From positions 38,418-102,417 of the forward strand of contig SUWJ01000005.1 of NCBI GenBank assembly GCA_015061545.1: a DNA stretch of 64,000 nt. The letters are read 5' to 3'. This document shows positions 28,945 through 38,636 of the stretch, in pieces. Each line of letters opens with the position of its first letter. Positions within the stretch are counted from its first letter, which is position 1. Origin of the DNA: Lentisphaerota bacterium (GTDB lineage: Bacteria > Verrucomicrobiota > Lentisphaeria > Victivallales > Victivallaceae). The notes under the pieces are model-generated. The model made no database searches. It was given only the letters and a program-made list of their open reading frames with translations, and was not told the origin of the DNA. A program made the position numbers and the translations under genes.

Positions 28945-30245
28945 TCATCGGATTTGACTGTGCGATTGATTTTTTGCACAGTTTCTATGTACTCTTTTAT
29001 CGGCATAAGCGCAGCTTTACCGGCGGCGATTTTTTTACCCGTATCGCCGTTGCCGCTCAGAAGTTCAACTGCCATCAAGGCGGCAACCTGAGCATTTTTT
29101 ACATAAGCGGAATATTCATCTTCAATGGCATAATCCACGCCGTGCCCCGTGCCGCTGCGCCCCGGCACATAGCCGTGTAACGCCGGAATCACGGTGGCAA
29201 TATCGCCCATATCCGTACTGCTGGTCAGAAATTCAGGATTAAATTCAAACTCCGCTGCCGGATCAAGATATTTGACCACCTGCTGCATGATTTTGCCCAG
29301 AGCCGGATCGTCATAAAGCGGCATATAGCCGCTGAGAGTATCAATAGAAACTTCACATTCGGCGGCTTGAGCTGCGTGTATAACAACATTGTCAAAGCGG
29401 TCGTTGAGTTTTTTCATCTCTTCCAGATGGGGCATCCGCAGCATATAATCCATGTCAATGCGGTCGGGGATCACATTGACCGCATCCCCCCCGTGGGTGA
29501 TAACGCCGTGGATCCTGATCTTGTCATTATACCCCAGCGATTCGCGCAGCAGTGCGATTGCATTCATCGCCAGCGTGGCGGCGTTCAGCGCATTTTTTCC
29601 GCCCTGCGGTCGGGCGGCATGACAACTTTTTCCGCGGAAAGTAAGTCTTTTGTTGATCGCTCCGTTATGATCCCAAAAACCGTAACTTTTGCCCAGATGG
29701 TTCATAAAAACTATATCAACATCATCGAACACCCCTTCGATAATCAGCTGAGATTTCCCCGCAATCGCCCTGATCCTGCCTGAGTCGATCAGCGATTTGC
29801 GGTAGCTCATTTCGATCCCTTCTTCGGCGGGAGTGCCGATTAAAGCGATCTTGCCGCATAACTCGTTTTTAACCGCCAACAGCGCAATGGCGCTGCCGAT
29901 CAAACCTGCACCGCCCACATTATGTCCGCAGGCGTGTACCGCCCCCGTAGCGGGATCTGCAGCGGGGTGAGTCGGAATTATCAATGAATCAAGTTCTCCC
30001 AGAATCGCCAGCGTCGGACCGGGTTTGCCTGTATCTATATCGGCGCGGAATCCCGTGATCGCCAAATTGGTTTTGACCTCCAAGCCCAGTTTGATCAGTT
30101 CGTTGACAATAAATGCCGAGGTGTTGAATTCCCGGTAACCGGGTTCAGGGATTTTCCAGAGATGACGCCCGGCGGCAATTATTTTATCCTGAGCGTTTTC
30201 AATCGCTTTTACGGCAGCTTTTCTGACTTGATCCAGTTGGTTCAT
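28941..30245 (-). CDS. M20 family amidohydrolase/peptidase (AbgB-like)
   Basis: HACGHNVGGAGLIGSA, GTPAEEG, FRGKSCHAARPQGGKNAL. Confidence 0.87.
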   Translation of the reverse strand: MNQLDQVRKAAVKAIENAQDKIIAAGRHLWKIPEPGYREFNTSAFIVNELIKLGLEVKTNLAITGFRADIDTGKPGPTLAILGELDSLIIPTHPAADPATGAVHACGHNVGGAGLIGSAIALLAVKNELCGKIALIGTPAEEGIEMSYRKSLIDSGRIRAIAGKSQLIIEGVFDDVDIVFMNHLGKSYGFWDHNGAINKRLTFRGKSCHAARPQGGKNALNAATLAMNAIALLRESLGYNDKIRIHGVITHGGDAVNVIPDRIDMDYMLRMPHLEEMKKLNDRFDNVVIHAAQAAECEVSIDTLSGYMPLYDDPALGKIMQQVVKYLDPAAEFEFNPEFLTSSTDMGDIATVIPALHGYVPGRSGTGHGVDYAIEDEYSAYVKNAQVAALMAVELLSGNGDTGKKIAAGKAALMPIKEYIETVQKINRTVKSDE

Positions 30246-30260
30246 GTAAAAAATTCCGTT

Positions 30261-30294
30261 CAAAAAAAGCACCGTGAGCGTTAACCCACGGTGC
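30261..30294 (-). terminator. Rho-independent terminator downstream of the PIG-L gene
   Basis: GCACCGTG / CACGGTGC stem then T7 on the minus strand. Confidence 0.75.
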
Positions 30295-30313
30295 CTGATT
30301 GCAATGAGTTACT

Positions 30314-31123
30314 TCAGAGCGTGCCGTTCTGCAGACGCACTTCGTACTCCGGATCGACAAAAACGTCGCCCGTCGCCTTAAGCGCATCCACCAGCGGGTT
30401 GAAGTCAGGTGCGCAGAAGCCCACATGGCTGTGCTGCACCCAGCCTTCAGCATACTTGAAGTGCTTGGAAAGTTTACCGAAATGTTCGCCCTTGTTGAGC
30501 AGGTCGGTAATATAAGCATCCTTGCCCTGACTGACATCCAGCCAATTCTTCTGGCTGACATGGCAGACCAGCCCCGCCACCTTCTGGTCGATCACCGATT
30601 CCACATTGACGTAGATTTCGGGGATCACCGGGCGGCGCATGGCATCGGTAAGGCTGTGGGGCATGGAGTGATAGACCCGCACATCGTTGGTGACGATCTC
30701 CGCAGGAGTCGCGCAGAGAAAGTTCTGCATCCCGCGGCAAAACGCCGCCGATACCGCCAGACGGCCCGTGTTGGTGTGGTCTTCCATATAATCATAAGGA
30801 CCGTGGGTCAGAATGATTTCAGGAGCTACTTCGCGGACTACCGGCACGAGCTTGCTCAAAAGTTCGTGCGTGTAATAAACCTGCAAGTCGTCGCAAAGGC
30901 TTTCGTGGAAAATCGCACCGATGGTTTTGGCGGAGTTCATCGCTTCTTCGCGGCGGATGCGTACAATATCTTCATAGCAATATTCTGCGGTGCCCAGACT
31001 GCCGTTGGCTACATCCATATAGTGAATTTCGTAACCGGCTTTTTTGAGCATCATAAGCGTACCGGACATCCCGAAATCGATATCGTCGGGATGGCAGGCT
31101 ATTGCAAACGCTGTCTTGGCCAT
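30314..31123 (-). CDS. PIG-L/LmbE family deacetylase
   Basis: AIACHPDDIDFGMSGTL, THGPYDYMEDHTNTGRL. Confidence 0.9.
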   Translation of the reverse strand: MAKTAFAIACHPDDIDFGMSGTLMMLKKAGYEIHYMDVANGSLGTAEYCYEDIVRIRREEAMNSAKTIGAIFHESLCDDLQVYYTHELLSKLVPVVREVAPEIILTHGPYDYMEDHTNTGRLAVSAAFCRGMQNFLCATPAEIVTNDVRVYHSMPHSLTDAMRRPVIPEIYVNVESVIDQKVAGLVCHVSQKNWLDVSQGKDAYITDLLNKGEHFGKLSKHFKYAEGWVQHSHVGFCAPDFNPLVDALKATGDVFVDPEYEVRLQNGTL

Positions 31124-31150
31124 TTTGTATTACTCTTTCCTGCTTGAAAA

Positions 31151-32077
31151 TTAATGCATTTCCACATCGCAGACGCCGAAACCGCCGCGGTAGAAGTTGA
31201 AGATCACCGACGGGTGGTCGCTCAGAAGCGACATCGGTACCGAACTGTCCGCGATCTTGCGGCTGATCATATAAGTCGTCAGACGCTGCCCGAAGGGATT
31301 GTCGTGGTGACCGGGGTGCCAGATGGAAACGTTTTCCGCCTTCCAGGTCTGAACCGGACCGACCGTCACCGCCGAGGTGGGAACGTTCTGCACCGTGCCG
31401 CCGCCCGAGGTACGGGCATTCTGGATCAGCGTGATCGGATGCAGTTCCACCTGACGGGTGGAGAGCTGGCGGTATTCTTCGGGAGTAGGCGGATTATCTT
31501 TGTAGGCGCCGGTACGTTTGACGGGATCATTGAACGCCCAGTGCTTGGTTTCGCCCTGACCACCCTGCATCAGCAGGCAGCGGGCCTGATCCCAAGACTT
31601 GATATATTCGGCGGGATCTTCGCTGGGGAAGTGCAAGTTTTCTTTGGGCATACGCAGTTCGGGACGGATGCGGTTGAAGCAAAGTTCCATATCCGCTTTG
31701 GCAAAGCCCAGCGGGAAATCCATACCGGCGGCCTTGCCGTCGACCATCCATTCATCCATACCCCAGAAGTGGCAGTTCTTGAGGTCGATATCCAGCGCAT
31801 TGACGATTTCAGCCACGATCGGCAGCTGTTCGGTCGGACCGATGGGGCCGCAGAGACCGACGGGATCGGAAGCCGTAGCCTGCTTCCAGACTTTCACATA
31901 TTCCAGAGCTTCGGCTGCATAGAATTCCTGCAGCGTGTCATAGATGTTGATCTTGAACCCGGGGCGTTCATAGCTCTTGAGGGTATCGATTGTGATCTTG
32001 GCGGCTTCATCAAGGATTTCGCGGTCAAGAGTGGTGTAGTCCCACCAATCGGGGGAGATCTTGCTCAAAGCTCTCAT
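31151..32077 (-). CDS. Glucosamine-6-phosphate deaminase-like (NagB family) protein
   Basis: [21 protein letters not shown] motifs corresponding to NagB MDEY / HIAFNEP. Confidence 0.8.
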   Translation of the reverse strand: MRALSKISPDWWDYTTLDREILDEAAKITIDTLKSYERPGFKINIYDTLQEFYAAEALEYVKVWKQATASDPVGLCGPIGPTEQLPIVAEIVNALDIDLKNCHFWGMDEWMVDGKAAGMDFPLGFAKADMELCFNRIRPELRMPKENLHFPSEDPAEYIKSWDQARCLLMQGGQGETKHWAFNDPVKRTGAYKDNPPTPEEYRQLSTRQVELHPITLIQNARTSGGGTVQNVPTSAVTVGPVQTWKAENVSIWHPGHHDNPFGQRLTTYMISRKIADSSVPMSLLSDHPSVIFNFYRGGFGVCDVEMH

Positions 32078-32326
32078 TTTTTTTTCCTGCTTTCTTTGGA
32101 GTTTTGGTTTTATTGTTTTTGCCTTGAAAATATGTTCGACAAAAATACACTCGTTGTAACATTATAGCTCAAACCATAAAAAAGTCAAAAACTTTGCCCT
32201 ACTTTTTGCCGAATTTTTTCAATTTTGGCAAAAAACTTCATCTTTTCATTTGAAAATAACCGTTTTGGCAGTAGTTTTAAAAGAGTATTGATTCACATTG
32301 CAAATTTTTATCAGGAGAATTTTATT

Positions 32327-32728
32327 ATGCTGAGAAGTTTTGTTATTATGGCAACCGCTGCGGTGCTGATGCTGGCTCTGAGCGGGTGCGCAAGTTCCAA
32401 TCAGGAGCGGAAAATGCTGTCCGAGGATATCGAAGTGCTGGAGGTTTTTGCTCCGGAGATCCGTGTTCTGCAGGATCCCCGATACCGCACCAACTCGCAG
32501 GAAAAATATCTGGCTGCCAAAAAACTGGCGGAAGGGGTGGATTTTTCGCTGACCCGCAGCGTGGAAACTCTTGAACAGATCTTTCTGCCTGCCGATGCGT
32601 TGATTACCCGCAGCGTGGAGTATGGCGATGAAATCGCATTTTACTACAACTATCAGAACAATTACGTCCGATTCCGCTTCTGGCGCACCAAAAATGTGAT
32701 TACTGAATCCGAGGTGCGCATCAAGTGA
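32327..32728 (+). CDS. Putative small lipoprotein
   Basis: MLRSFVIMATAAVLMLALSGCASS lipobox; AGGAG RBS before ATG 32327. Confidence 0.75.
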   Translation: MLRSFVIMATAAVLMLALSGCASSNQERKMLSEDIEVLEVFAPEIRVLQDPRYRTNSQEKYLAAKKLAEGVDFSLTRSVETLEQIFLPADALITRSVEYGDEIAFYYNYQNNYVRFRFWRTKNVITESEVRIK

Positions 32729-33234
32729 GGAGTCTGCTTAACGACGAATACTTTATGTTCCGGGCGCTGGCGGAGGCGCAGAATGCATTTGATATCGGCG
32801 AGGTTCCCGTGGGGGCGGTGGCGGTGCATAATTGCCGTATCATCGGCCGGGCATACAATCAGGTGGAATCGCTTAAAGATGCCACCGCTCACGCCGAAAT
32901 ACTGGCTCTGACTCAGGCTGCCGCCTCCCTGGGTGACTGGCGGATGGATGAAGTTGAACTTTATGTGACCAAAGAACCCTGTGCCATGTGTGCGGGGGCT
33001 TGCGTCAATGCCAGAGTCAAGCGGGTGGTTTACGGATTACCCGATCCCCGCAGCGGAGCCTGCGGTTCGGCGCTGGATGTGACCGGTTTTCCGGGAATGC
33101 TCTGGCAGGTGGAAGTCAAAGGCGGTGTGCTGGCAGATGAGTGCGGCGCGCTGATCCGGGAATTCTTCCACCGGGTGCGGGAGCGCAAGGCGGAAAAACC
33201 ATCTGCGGGGAGCGGTAAAACCGATCATGATTGA
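32725..33234 (+). CDS. tadA: tRNA adenosine(34) deaminase
   Basis: ATAHAEILAL and EPCAMCAGACVNARV; GTG start overlaps upstream stop (alternative ATG 32755). Confidence 0.92.
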   Translation: MRSLLNDEYFMFRALAEAQNAFDIGEVPVGAVAVHNCRIIGRAYNQVESLKDATAHAEILALTQAAASLGDWRMDEVELYVTKEPCAMCAGACVNARVKRVVYGLPDPRSGACGSALDVTGFPGMLWQVEVKGGVLADECGALIREFFHRVRERKAEKPSAGSGKTDHD

Positions 33235-34003
33235 CTTTGATATATCGCTGCTTCATCTTGCCGAAGTCGATTCCACCAACAGCTATGTAAAAAATAATCA
33301 CCTGCAGCTGGCAGACGGAACGCTGGTTTATGCCGATGTTCAGACTGCGGGCAGGGGCAGACTGGATCGTCGCTGGGTATCCAAACCGGGCAATTTTTTC
33401 GGCACGCTGCTGCTGAAAAAACTGGATAATCCGTTTCTGGGAACCATGGTCATATCTTTGAGCGCGCTGGAGGTTTTGCGCAAACTGGCGCCAGAGTCGG
33501 AAGTCTGGCTTAAATGGCCTAACGATCTGTATATCGGCGATGCCAAAGCTGCCGGTATCCTTTCCGAATCAATCGTACAGCCCGATGGCTCCCGCGCGAT
33601 CGCTGTGGGCTTGGGGGTTAATCTGGCTCTTTCTGATGCAGAACTCAAGGCGATCGACAAGCCGGCAGCCGTTGTCGGAAATGGCAAAATAAATCCGGAA
33701 AAATTCGCTTTTGAACTGGCAAAAAGTGCAAAAAGGTACTATATTATGGGAATGGTCTGCGGAAGGGATCTTTTTGAACTCTGGCGGCGATTCAGCGATG
33801 TTGTTGGTATGCAGCTGGTTCTGGAGTTGGGCGGCGGTAAGTCGGTCAGCGGTACGGCGGTAGGAATCGGCGAGGATGGCGCGCTGATATTGCAGGATGC
33901 CGCGGGGGGGAGAAAACCCTACTATTGCGGCGATGTAAGCGTGAGCCGTGAATCGGTGCGCAAGGCGTTGGCAGACCGTAAAAAAGCCGTTGAAACGGAT
34001 TGA
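33227..34003 (+). CDS. birA: Biotin--protein ligase (no N-terminal HTH)
   Basis: EVDSTNSYVK, TAGRGRLDRRW, LKWPNDLYI, AVGLGVNL. Confidence 0.92.
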   Translation: MIDFDISLLHLAEVDSTNSYVKNNHLQLADGTLVYADVQTAGRGRLDRRWVSKPGNFFGTLLLKKLDNPFLGTMVISLSALEVLRKLAPESEVWLKWPNDLYIGDAKAAGILSESIVQPDGSRAIAVGLGVNLALSDAELKAIDKPAAVVGNGKINPEKFAFELAKSAKRYYIMGMVCGRDLFELWRRFSDVVGMQLVLELGGGKSVSGTAVGIGEDGALILQDAAGGRKPYYCGDVSVSRESVRKALADRKKAVETD

Positions 34004-34123
34004 ATATTGGTTTTTCAGTAATACGATTACTTAAAATATTAACCGCAGTTGGCGTTGAAAGCAGTTCTCCCGGGCTGTTGGCAGCGCCTTCGGCACAAAA
34101 CAACCCGAAGGATAGTTCTTTAT

Positions 34124-34384
34124 ATGAACCCCGAAAACGCACAGCTTTTGCTCGACGGTGTCAAGCTCATGGTTATGGGTATGGTTACCGTGTTCGTCTT
34201 TCTGGTGCTGATGGTCTGCTTTATGACCATTCTTTCCAAGCTGCTTGCCCCGCTGGGTAAAGCCGGCTTTATGGAATCTGCTCCGGCTCCTGTTAAAAAA
34301 CCTGCCGCCAAGAAAGCAGCAGGCGGCAACGATGCAGCGCTGGCTGCCGCAGCAGTTGCGGCGGTGAAGGCTCACACCAAGTAA
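34124..34384 (+). CDS. oadG: Sodium-pump decarboxylase gamma subunit (OadG-like)
   Basis: Small single-TM protein with Ala/Pro/Lys-rich tail directly upstream of alpha/beta subunits. Confidence 0.8.
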   Translation: MNPENAQLLLDGVKLMVMGMVTVFVFLVLMVCFMTILSKLLAPLGKAGFMESAPAPVKKPAAKKAAGGNDAALAAAAVAAVKAHTK

Positions 34385-34428
34385 TTCAGAATTAATCAAG
34401 ATAATACAATAGCAAGGATTTCAGTCAA

Positions 34429-36507
34429 ATGAAAAAAATCAGTTTCATGGATTGCTCCTTCCGGGATGGTTTTCAGTCCTGCGTTGGCGCTCGTGTAAAG
34501 ACCGAAGACTTTTTGCCCGCGTTGGCGGCTGCCAAAGAAGCCGGTATCGACAATTTTGAAATTGGCGGCGGTGCCCGTTTCCAGAGCCTTTATTTCTACT
34601 GCCAGGAAGATGCTTTTGATATGATGGACAAGTGCCGCGAAGTGGTTGGTCCCGATGTCAATCTGCAGACCCTCAGCCGCGGTGCCAATGTGGTGGGCTT
34701 GATCAGCCAGTCCACGGATATGATCGAACTGCACGCCAAACTGTTCAAGAAACACGGCGTTTCCACCATCCGTAACTTCGACGCGCTCAACGATGTGCGC
34801 AATCTGGCCGTGTCCGGCCGCGCCATCGCCAAATATGGCTGCAAGCATCAGGTTACGGTTACGATGATGAGTCTGCCTCCCGGCTTGAACGAAGCCTATG
34901 CGCATACTCCCCAGTTCTACATCGACAGCCTGAAGAAGATCCTCGATGACGGTGTGCCCTTCGACAGCGTTGCGTTCAAGGATGCTTCCGGTACGGCGAC
35001 TGCCCAGACGGTTTATGAAACCATCAAACAGGCCCGCGCTCTGCTGGGCAACGATGTTACCATTCAGTTCCACACCCACGATACTGCCGGCAGCGCGGTT
35101 GCCTGCAATATGGCAGCTATCGAAGCGGGTGCCAACATCATCGACCTTGCCATGGCGCCTATGTCCGGCGGTACCTGCGAAGCCGATATCCTCGTTATGT
35201 GGCACCGTCTGCGCGGAACCGATTTTGATATGGGTATCGATCCTGAAAAGATCATCAAGGCCGAAAAAGTCTTTGAAGATTGCATGAGCAAATACTTTAT
35301 TCCGCCGGAATCCATGGAAGTCAGTCCCAAGATCATCTTCTCGCCCATGCCCGGCGGTGCGCTGACTGCCAACACCCAGATGATGCGCGACAACAACTGT
35401 CTGGATAAATACGACGATGCCATTGCCGCCATGCGCGAAGTGGTTGCCAAGGGTGGTTTCGGTACTTCCGTGACTCCCGTCAGTCAGTTCTACTTCCAGC
35501 AGGCGTTTGCCAATGCCATGCAGGGCCCCTGGAAGAAGATCACCGAAGGCTACGGCAAGATGGTGCTGGGCTACTTCGGCAAGACTCCCGCCGCGCCCGA
35601 TCCGGAAATCGTCAAACTTGCCAGCGAACAGCTGGGTCTGGAACCCACTACTGAAGACGTCCACGCCATCAACGACCGCAACCCGAAACTGGGTGTGGCT
35701 GCCATGACCAAGCGTCTGGAAGAAGCCGGTCTGCCGGTGACCGAAGAAAACATCTTCATCGTTGGAACCTGCGACGAAAAAGGTCTGCAGTTCCTGCTGG
35801 GCAACAAGCCCATGGGTATCCGTTACAAAGAAGCCGATAAACCCAAGAAGGCTGCTGCCAAGGGCGGCGCTTACACCGCCACGGTCGATGGCAAGGCTAT
35901 CGCCGTCAAGGTCGATGCTTCCGGCGATACTTACACCGCAACGGTCAACGGCAAGGCTTACAAAGTCAGCGTTGCCGAAGGTACCGCAGTTCCGGTTGCC
36001 GCCGCTGTCGGTGGCAGCGCCGAACACGAAATCAAGACTCCGCTTCCGGGTACGGTGGTCAAGCAGGTCGTTTCCGTTGGCGACACGGTTGCCGAAGGCG
36101 ATGTGATTTTGATTATGGAAGCTATGAAAATGGAACAGGAAATCAAAGCCGACAAGGCTGGTGTTATTGCCAGTCTGCCCGCCGATGCCGGTGCGGTTCT
36201 GGCGGCTGATGATGTAGTTGCCACCATTACGGTCGAAGGTGCAGTTGCCGCTGCTCCGGCTGCTGCCGATGCTCCTGCCGCAGCTGCTGCGGGCGGTCAC
36301 GAAATCAAAACTCCGCTTCCGGGTACGGTGGTCAAAGTGGTTGCTTCTGCCGGTGACACGGTTGCCGAAGGCGATGTGATCCTGGTTATGGAAGCAATGA
36401 AGATGGAACAGGAAATCAAGGCTGATAAAGCCGGTACCATTGCTTCGATTGACGTCGAAGCCGGTGACGTTCTGGCTGCCGATGATGTGGTTGCCACTAT
36501 GGAATGA
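34429..36507 (+). CDS. oadA: Biotin-dependent decarboxylase alpha subunit (oxaloacetate/pyruvate carboxyltransferase-like) with two tandem biotinyl domains
   Basis: [40 protein letters not shown]; two EAMKM biotinylation motifs. Confidence 0.92.
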   Translation: MKKISFMDCSFRDGFQSCVGARVKTEDFLPALAAAKEAGIDNFEIGGGARFQSLYFYCQEDAFDMMDKCREVVGPDVNLQTLSRGANVVGLISQSTDMIELHAKLFKKHGVSTIRNFDALNDVRNLAVSGRAIAKYGCKHQVTVTMMSLPPGLNEAYAHTPQFYIDSLKKILDDGVPFDSVAFKDASGTATAQTVYETIKQARALLGNDVTIQFHTHDTAGSAVACNMAAIEAGANIIDLAMAPMSGGTCEADILVMWHRLRGTDFDMGIDPEKIIKAEKVFEDCMSKYFIPPESMEVSPKIIFSPMPGGALTANTQMMRDNNCLDKYDDAIAAMREVVAKGGFGTSVTPVSQFYFQQAFANAMQGPWKKITEGYGKMVLGYFGKTPAAPDPEIVKLASEQLGLEPTTEDVHAINDRNPKLGVAAMTKRLEEAGLPVTEENIFIVGTCDEKGLQFLLGNKPMGIRYKEADKPKKAAAKGGAYTATVDGKAIAVKVDASGDTYTATVNGKAYKVSVAEGTAVPVAAAVGGSAEHEIKTPLPGTVVKQVVSVGDTVAEGDVILIMEAMKMEQEIKADKAGVIASLPADAGAVLAADDVVATITVEGAVAAAPAAADAPAAAAAGGHEIKTPLPGTVVKVVASAGDTVAEGDVILVMEAMKMEQEIKADKAGTIASIDVEAGDVLAADDVVATME
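36028..36504 (+). repeat. Tandem duplication of biotinyl (lipoyl-like) domain inside oadA
   Basis: [12 protein letters not shown]...[26 protein letters not shown] begins at 36028 and again at 36301 (273-nt period). Confidence 0.93.
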
Positions 36508-36518
36508 GGTTTGTAAGA

Positions 36519-38186
36519 ATGAAATCTATGATTAAATTTGTAGCGGTGATCGCTCTGGCTGTCAGCGGTATGCTGGTGATGGCTGACAACGCTCAGATCA
36601 AGAGTGCGATCAAAGAAGCTGTTGCCAGCGTCAAGGCTTGTCCCAATGCTGCTCAGCACAGCGAAAAACTTGCCAAGCAGGTCAACTTTACGGCTGATGA
36701 TGAACTCTTTGCTGCGTATGAGCTGGAAGACGGTTCGATCTGTCTGCACTACACGGGAAATAATCCCGCGACCATTTACAGCTGGTCTGCTCCTAAAGAC
36801 GGCACCATGAAAGATGGTACCGAGCTGATGATCCTGAACATGAAGGGTCGTTCCAAGGCTAAGGTCAAGATGTATATGGGCGGCAAATTCACGCATTTCG
36901 GTAGAATGTTCAAGCCTGCCGACGTTATCGAATCCGGTGAATACATTGGCACCTTTAAGCCCCAGCTGATTGCTCATGACTCGGTCAAGGCCGGTGAATC
37001 CAAGCAGAAACTTGGCGATATGGGCCCCATGTTCAAAGGTTTGTGGGAAAGCACCGGTATTGCTGACTTGCTCCGTCAGGGCAAGGGCGACTGGATCCTC
37101 GGTTTGGGTAAAGTGTTGATGATGTTCGTAGCGCTGGTGCTGCTCTATCTGGCGGTGGTCAAAGAGTTTGAACCTTTGCTGCTGCTGCCGATCGGTTTCG
37201 GTGCTCTGCTCAGCAACATTCCGCTGGCAGGTATTTCCGGACCTAACGGTTTGCTGGGGATGGTTTACGAAGTTGGTATCAACAGCGGCGTATTCCCGCT
37301 GCTGATCTTCATGGGGGTCGGGGCTATGACTGACTTCGGTCCGCTGCTGGCGAACCCCAAGACGGCTCTGCTGGGCGGTGCTGCTCAGTTCGGTATCTTC
37401 TTTGCCCTGTTTGGTGCGCTGGTGCTGAGCTGCCTGGGTATTGATTTTAACTTGAAAGATGCTGCCTCTATCGGTATTATCGGTGGTGCCGACGGCCCGA
37501 CCTCGATCTTCCTGTGCAGCAAACTTTCGCCCTCGCTGCTGGGTGCGGTGGCGGTGGCGGCCTACAGCTACATGGCGCTGGTGCCGATCATTCAGCCCCC
37601 GATCATGAAGCTGCTGACTACCGAAAAAGAACGCAAGATCCAGATGAAACAGCTCCGTACGGTGCCGAAAATCGAAAAGATCTGCTTCCCGCTGCTGATT
37701 ACCCTGATGTGCGCGCTGCTGCTGCCCGATGCTGCTCCGTTGATCGGTATGCTGATGCTGGGTAACTTCATGCGCGAAGTCGGCGTGGTGGAACGTCTTA
37801 ACCAGACTGCTCAGAATGCTTTGGTCAACATTGTGACCATCTTCCTGGGGCTCTCGGTCGGTTCCAAGCTCTCTGCTGACCAGTTCCTGCAGACTCAGAC
37901 GCTGGGTATTCTGGTGCTGGGTGCGGTGGCGTTCAGCGTTGGTACCGGTACCGGGGTGATCTTTGCCAAGATTATGAACATCTTCAGCAAAGAAAAGATC
38001 AATCCGCTTATCGGTGCGGCAGGGGTATCTGCAGTGCCGATGGCTGCCCGTGTGGTCAACAAAGTCGGTTTGGAAAGCGATCCGCGCAACTTCCTGCTGA
38101 TGCACGCTATGGGCCCCAACGTGGCTGGCGTGATCGGTTCGGCGGTGGCGGCAGGTGTGCTGCTGAACGCTTTGGCGAACCTCTGA
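36519..38186 (+). CDS. oadB: Sodium ion-translocating decarboxylase beta subunit with N-terminal extension
   Basis: [49 protein letters not shown]; signal-peptide-like start plus extra soluble domain. Confidence 0.93.
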   Translation: MKSMIKFVAVIALAVSGMLVMADNAQIKSAIKEAVASVKACPNAAQHSEKLAKQVNFTADDELFAAYELEDGSICLHYTGNNPATIYSWSAPKDGTMKDGTELMILNMKGRSKAKVKMYMGGKFTHFGRMFKPADVIESGEYIGTFKPQLIAHDSVKAGESKQKLGDMGPMFKGLWESTGIADLLRQGKGDWILGLGKVLMMFVALVLLYLAVVKEFEPLLLLPIGFGALLSNIPLAGISGPNGLLGMVYEVGINSGVFPLLIFMGVGAMTDFGPLLANPKTALLGGAAQFGIFFALFGALVLSCLGIDFNLKDAASIGIIGGADGPTSIFLCSKLSPSLLGAVAVAAYSYMALVPIIQPPIMKLLTTEKERKIQMKQLRTVPKIEKICFPLLITLMCALLLPDAAPLIGMLMLGNFMREVGVVERLNQTAQNALVNIVTIFLGLSVGSKLSADQFLQTQTLGILVLGAVAFSVGTGTGVIFAKIMNIFSKEKINPLIGAAGVSAVPMAARVVNKVGLESDPRNFLLMHAMGPNVAGVIGSAVAAGVLLNALANL

Positions 38187-38216
38187 TAAGCAGAATATAA
38201 AACTGCTGAATATCAA

Positions 38217-38249
38217 AACCTCCGAGGGAACGACTTCGGAGGTTTTTTT
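38217..38249 (+). terminator. Rho-independent terminator of the oad operon
   Basis: AACCTCCGA-N10-TCGGAGGTT then T-run. Confidence 0.9.
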
Positions 38250-38273
38250 ATCCTGATATAAAGAGGAGATATT

Positions 38274-38510
38274 ATGACAAAAGAAAAAAGCAATAAGAGT
38301 TACCGCCCGGGATTTTTCTGTGCGTTGTTCTGGGTGATTTGCTGGGCAGCTACGCTGACAGGCATTGGGGCAATGTTCTTTTTTCCGAGCGTATCAATAG
38401 TTATCTGGAGCTGGAGCATTGCGGCTTTGTCGGCAATAATATCCTACATTATCCGCACGGTGGAAAAATCCAGATTCGACGGTCGATGGAGCTGGCATTG
38501 GTTCGATTGA
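38274..38510 (+). CDS. Small membrane protein, unknown function
   Basis: Two hydrophobic segments; AGGAG RBS. Confidence 0.5.
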   Translation: MTKEKSNKSYRPGFFCALFWVICWAATLTGIGAMFFFPSVSIVIWSWSIAALSAIISYIIRTVEKSRFDGRWSWHWFD

Positions 38511-38524
38511 TTTTATGATAAAAA

Positions 38525-38560
38525 CTCTGTTCCCGATAAAGGTTGATATCGGGAACAGAG
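38525..38560. terminator. Strong hairpin, probable bidirectional terminator
   Basis: CTCTGTTCCCGATA-N8-TATCGGGAACAGAG perfect 14-bp stem between convergent genes. Confidence 0.55.
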
Positions 38561-38570
38561 CCAAATTAAA

Positions 38571-38610
38571 CGGCACTGTCCTTTCCGTGTTGACCGGAAG
38601 AACAGTGCCG
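38571..38610. terminator. Second hairpin adjacent to the first
   Basis: CGGCACTGT...ACAGTGCCG 9-bp stem with additional inner pairing, upstream of the tyrS stop. Confidence 0.5.
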
Positions 38611-38636
38611 TAATGTAATGCGCTTGGAATACAGGA

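Noticed and set aside
34396-36300. 634-aa antisense ORF opposite oadA
   Set aside because: Mirror frame produced by biased codon usage of oadA; sense strand has clear family motifs, antisense product is low-complexity His/Gly/Asp-rich.
36028-36504. Biotinyl duplication as an assembly artefact
   Set aside because: Copies differ at multiple amino acids and are joined by a distinct Ala-rich linker, so simple read-stutter is unlikely; long reads should still confirm.
36297-38216. 639-aa antisense ORF opposite oadB
   Set aside because: Shadow ORF; sense strand encodes unmistakable OadB.
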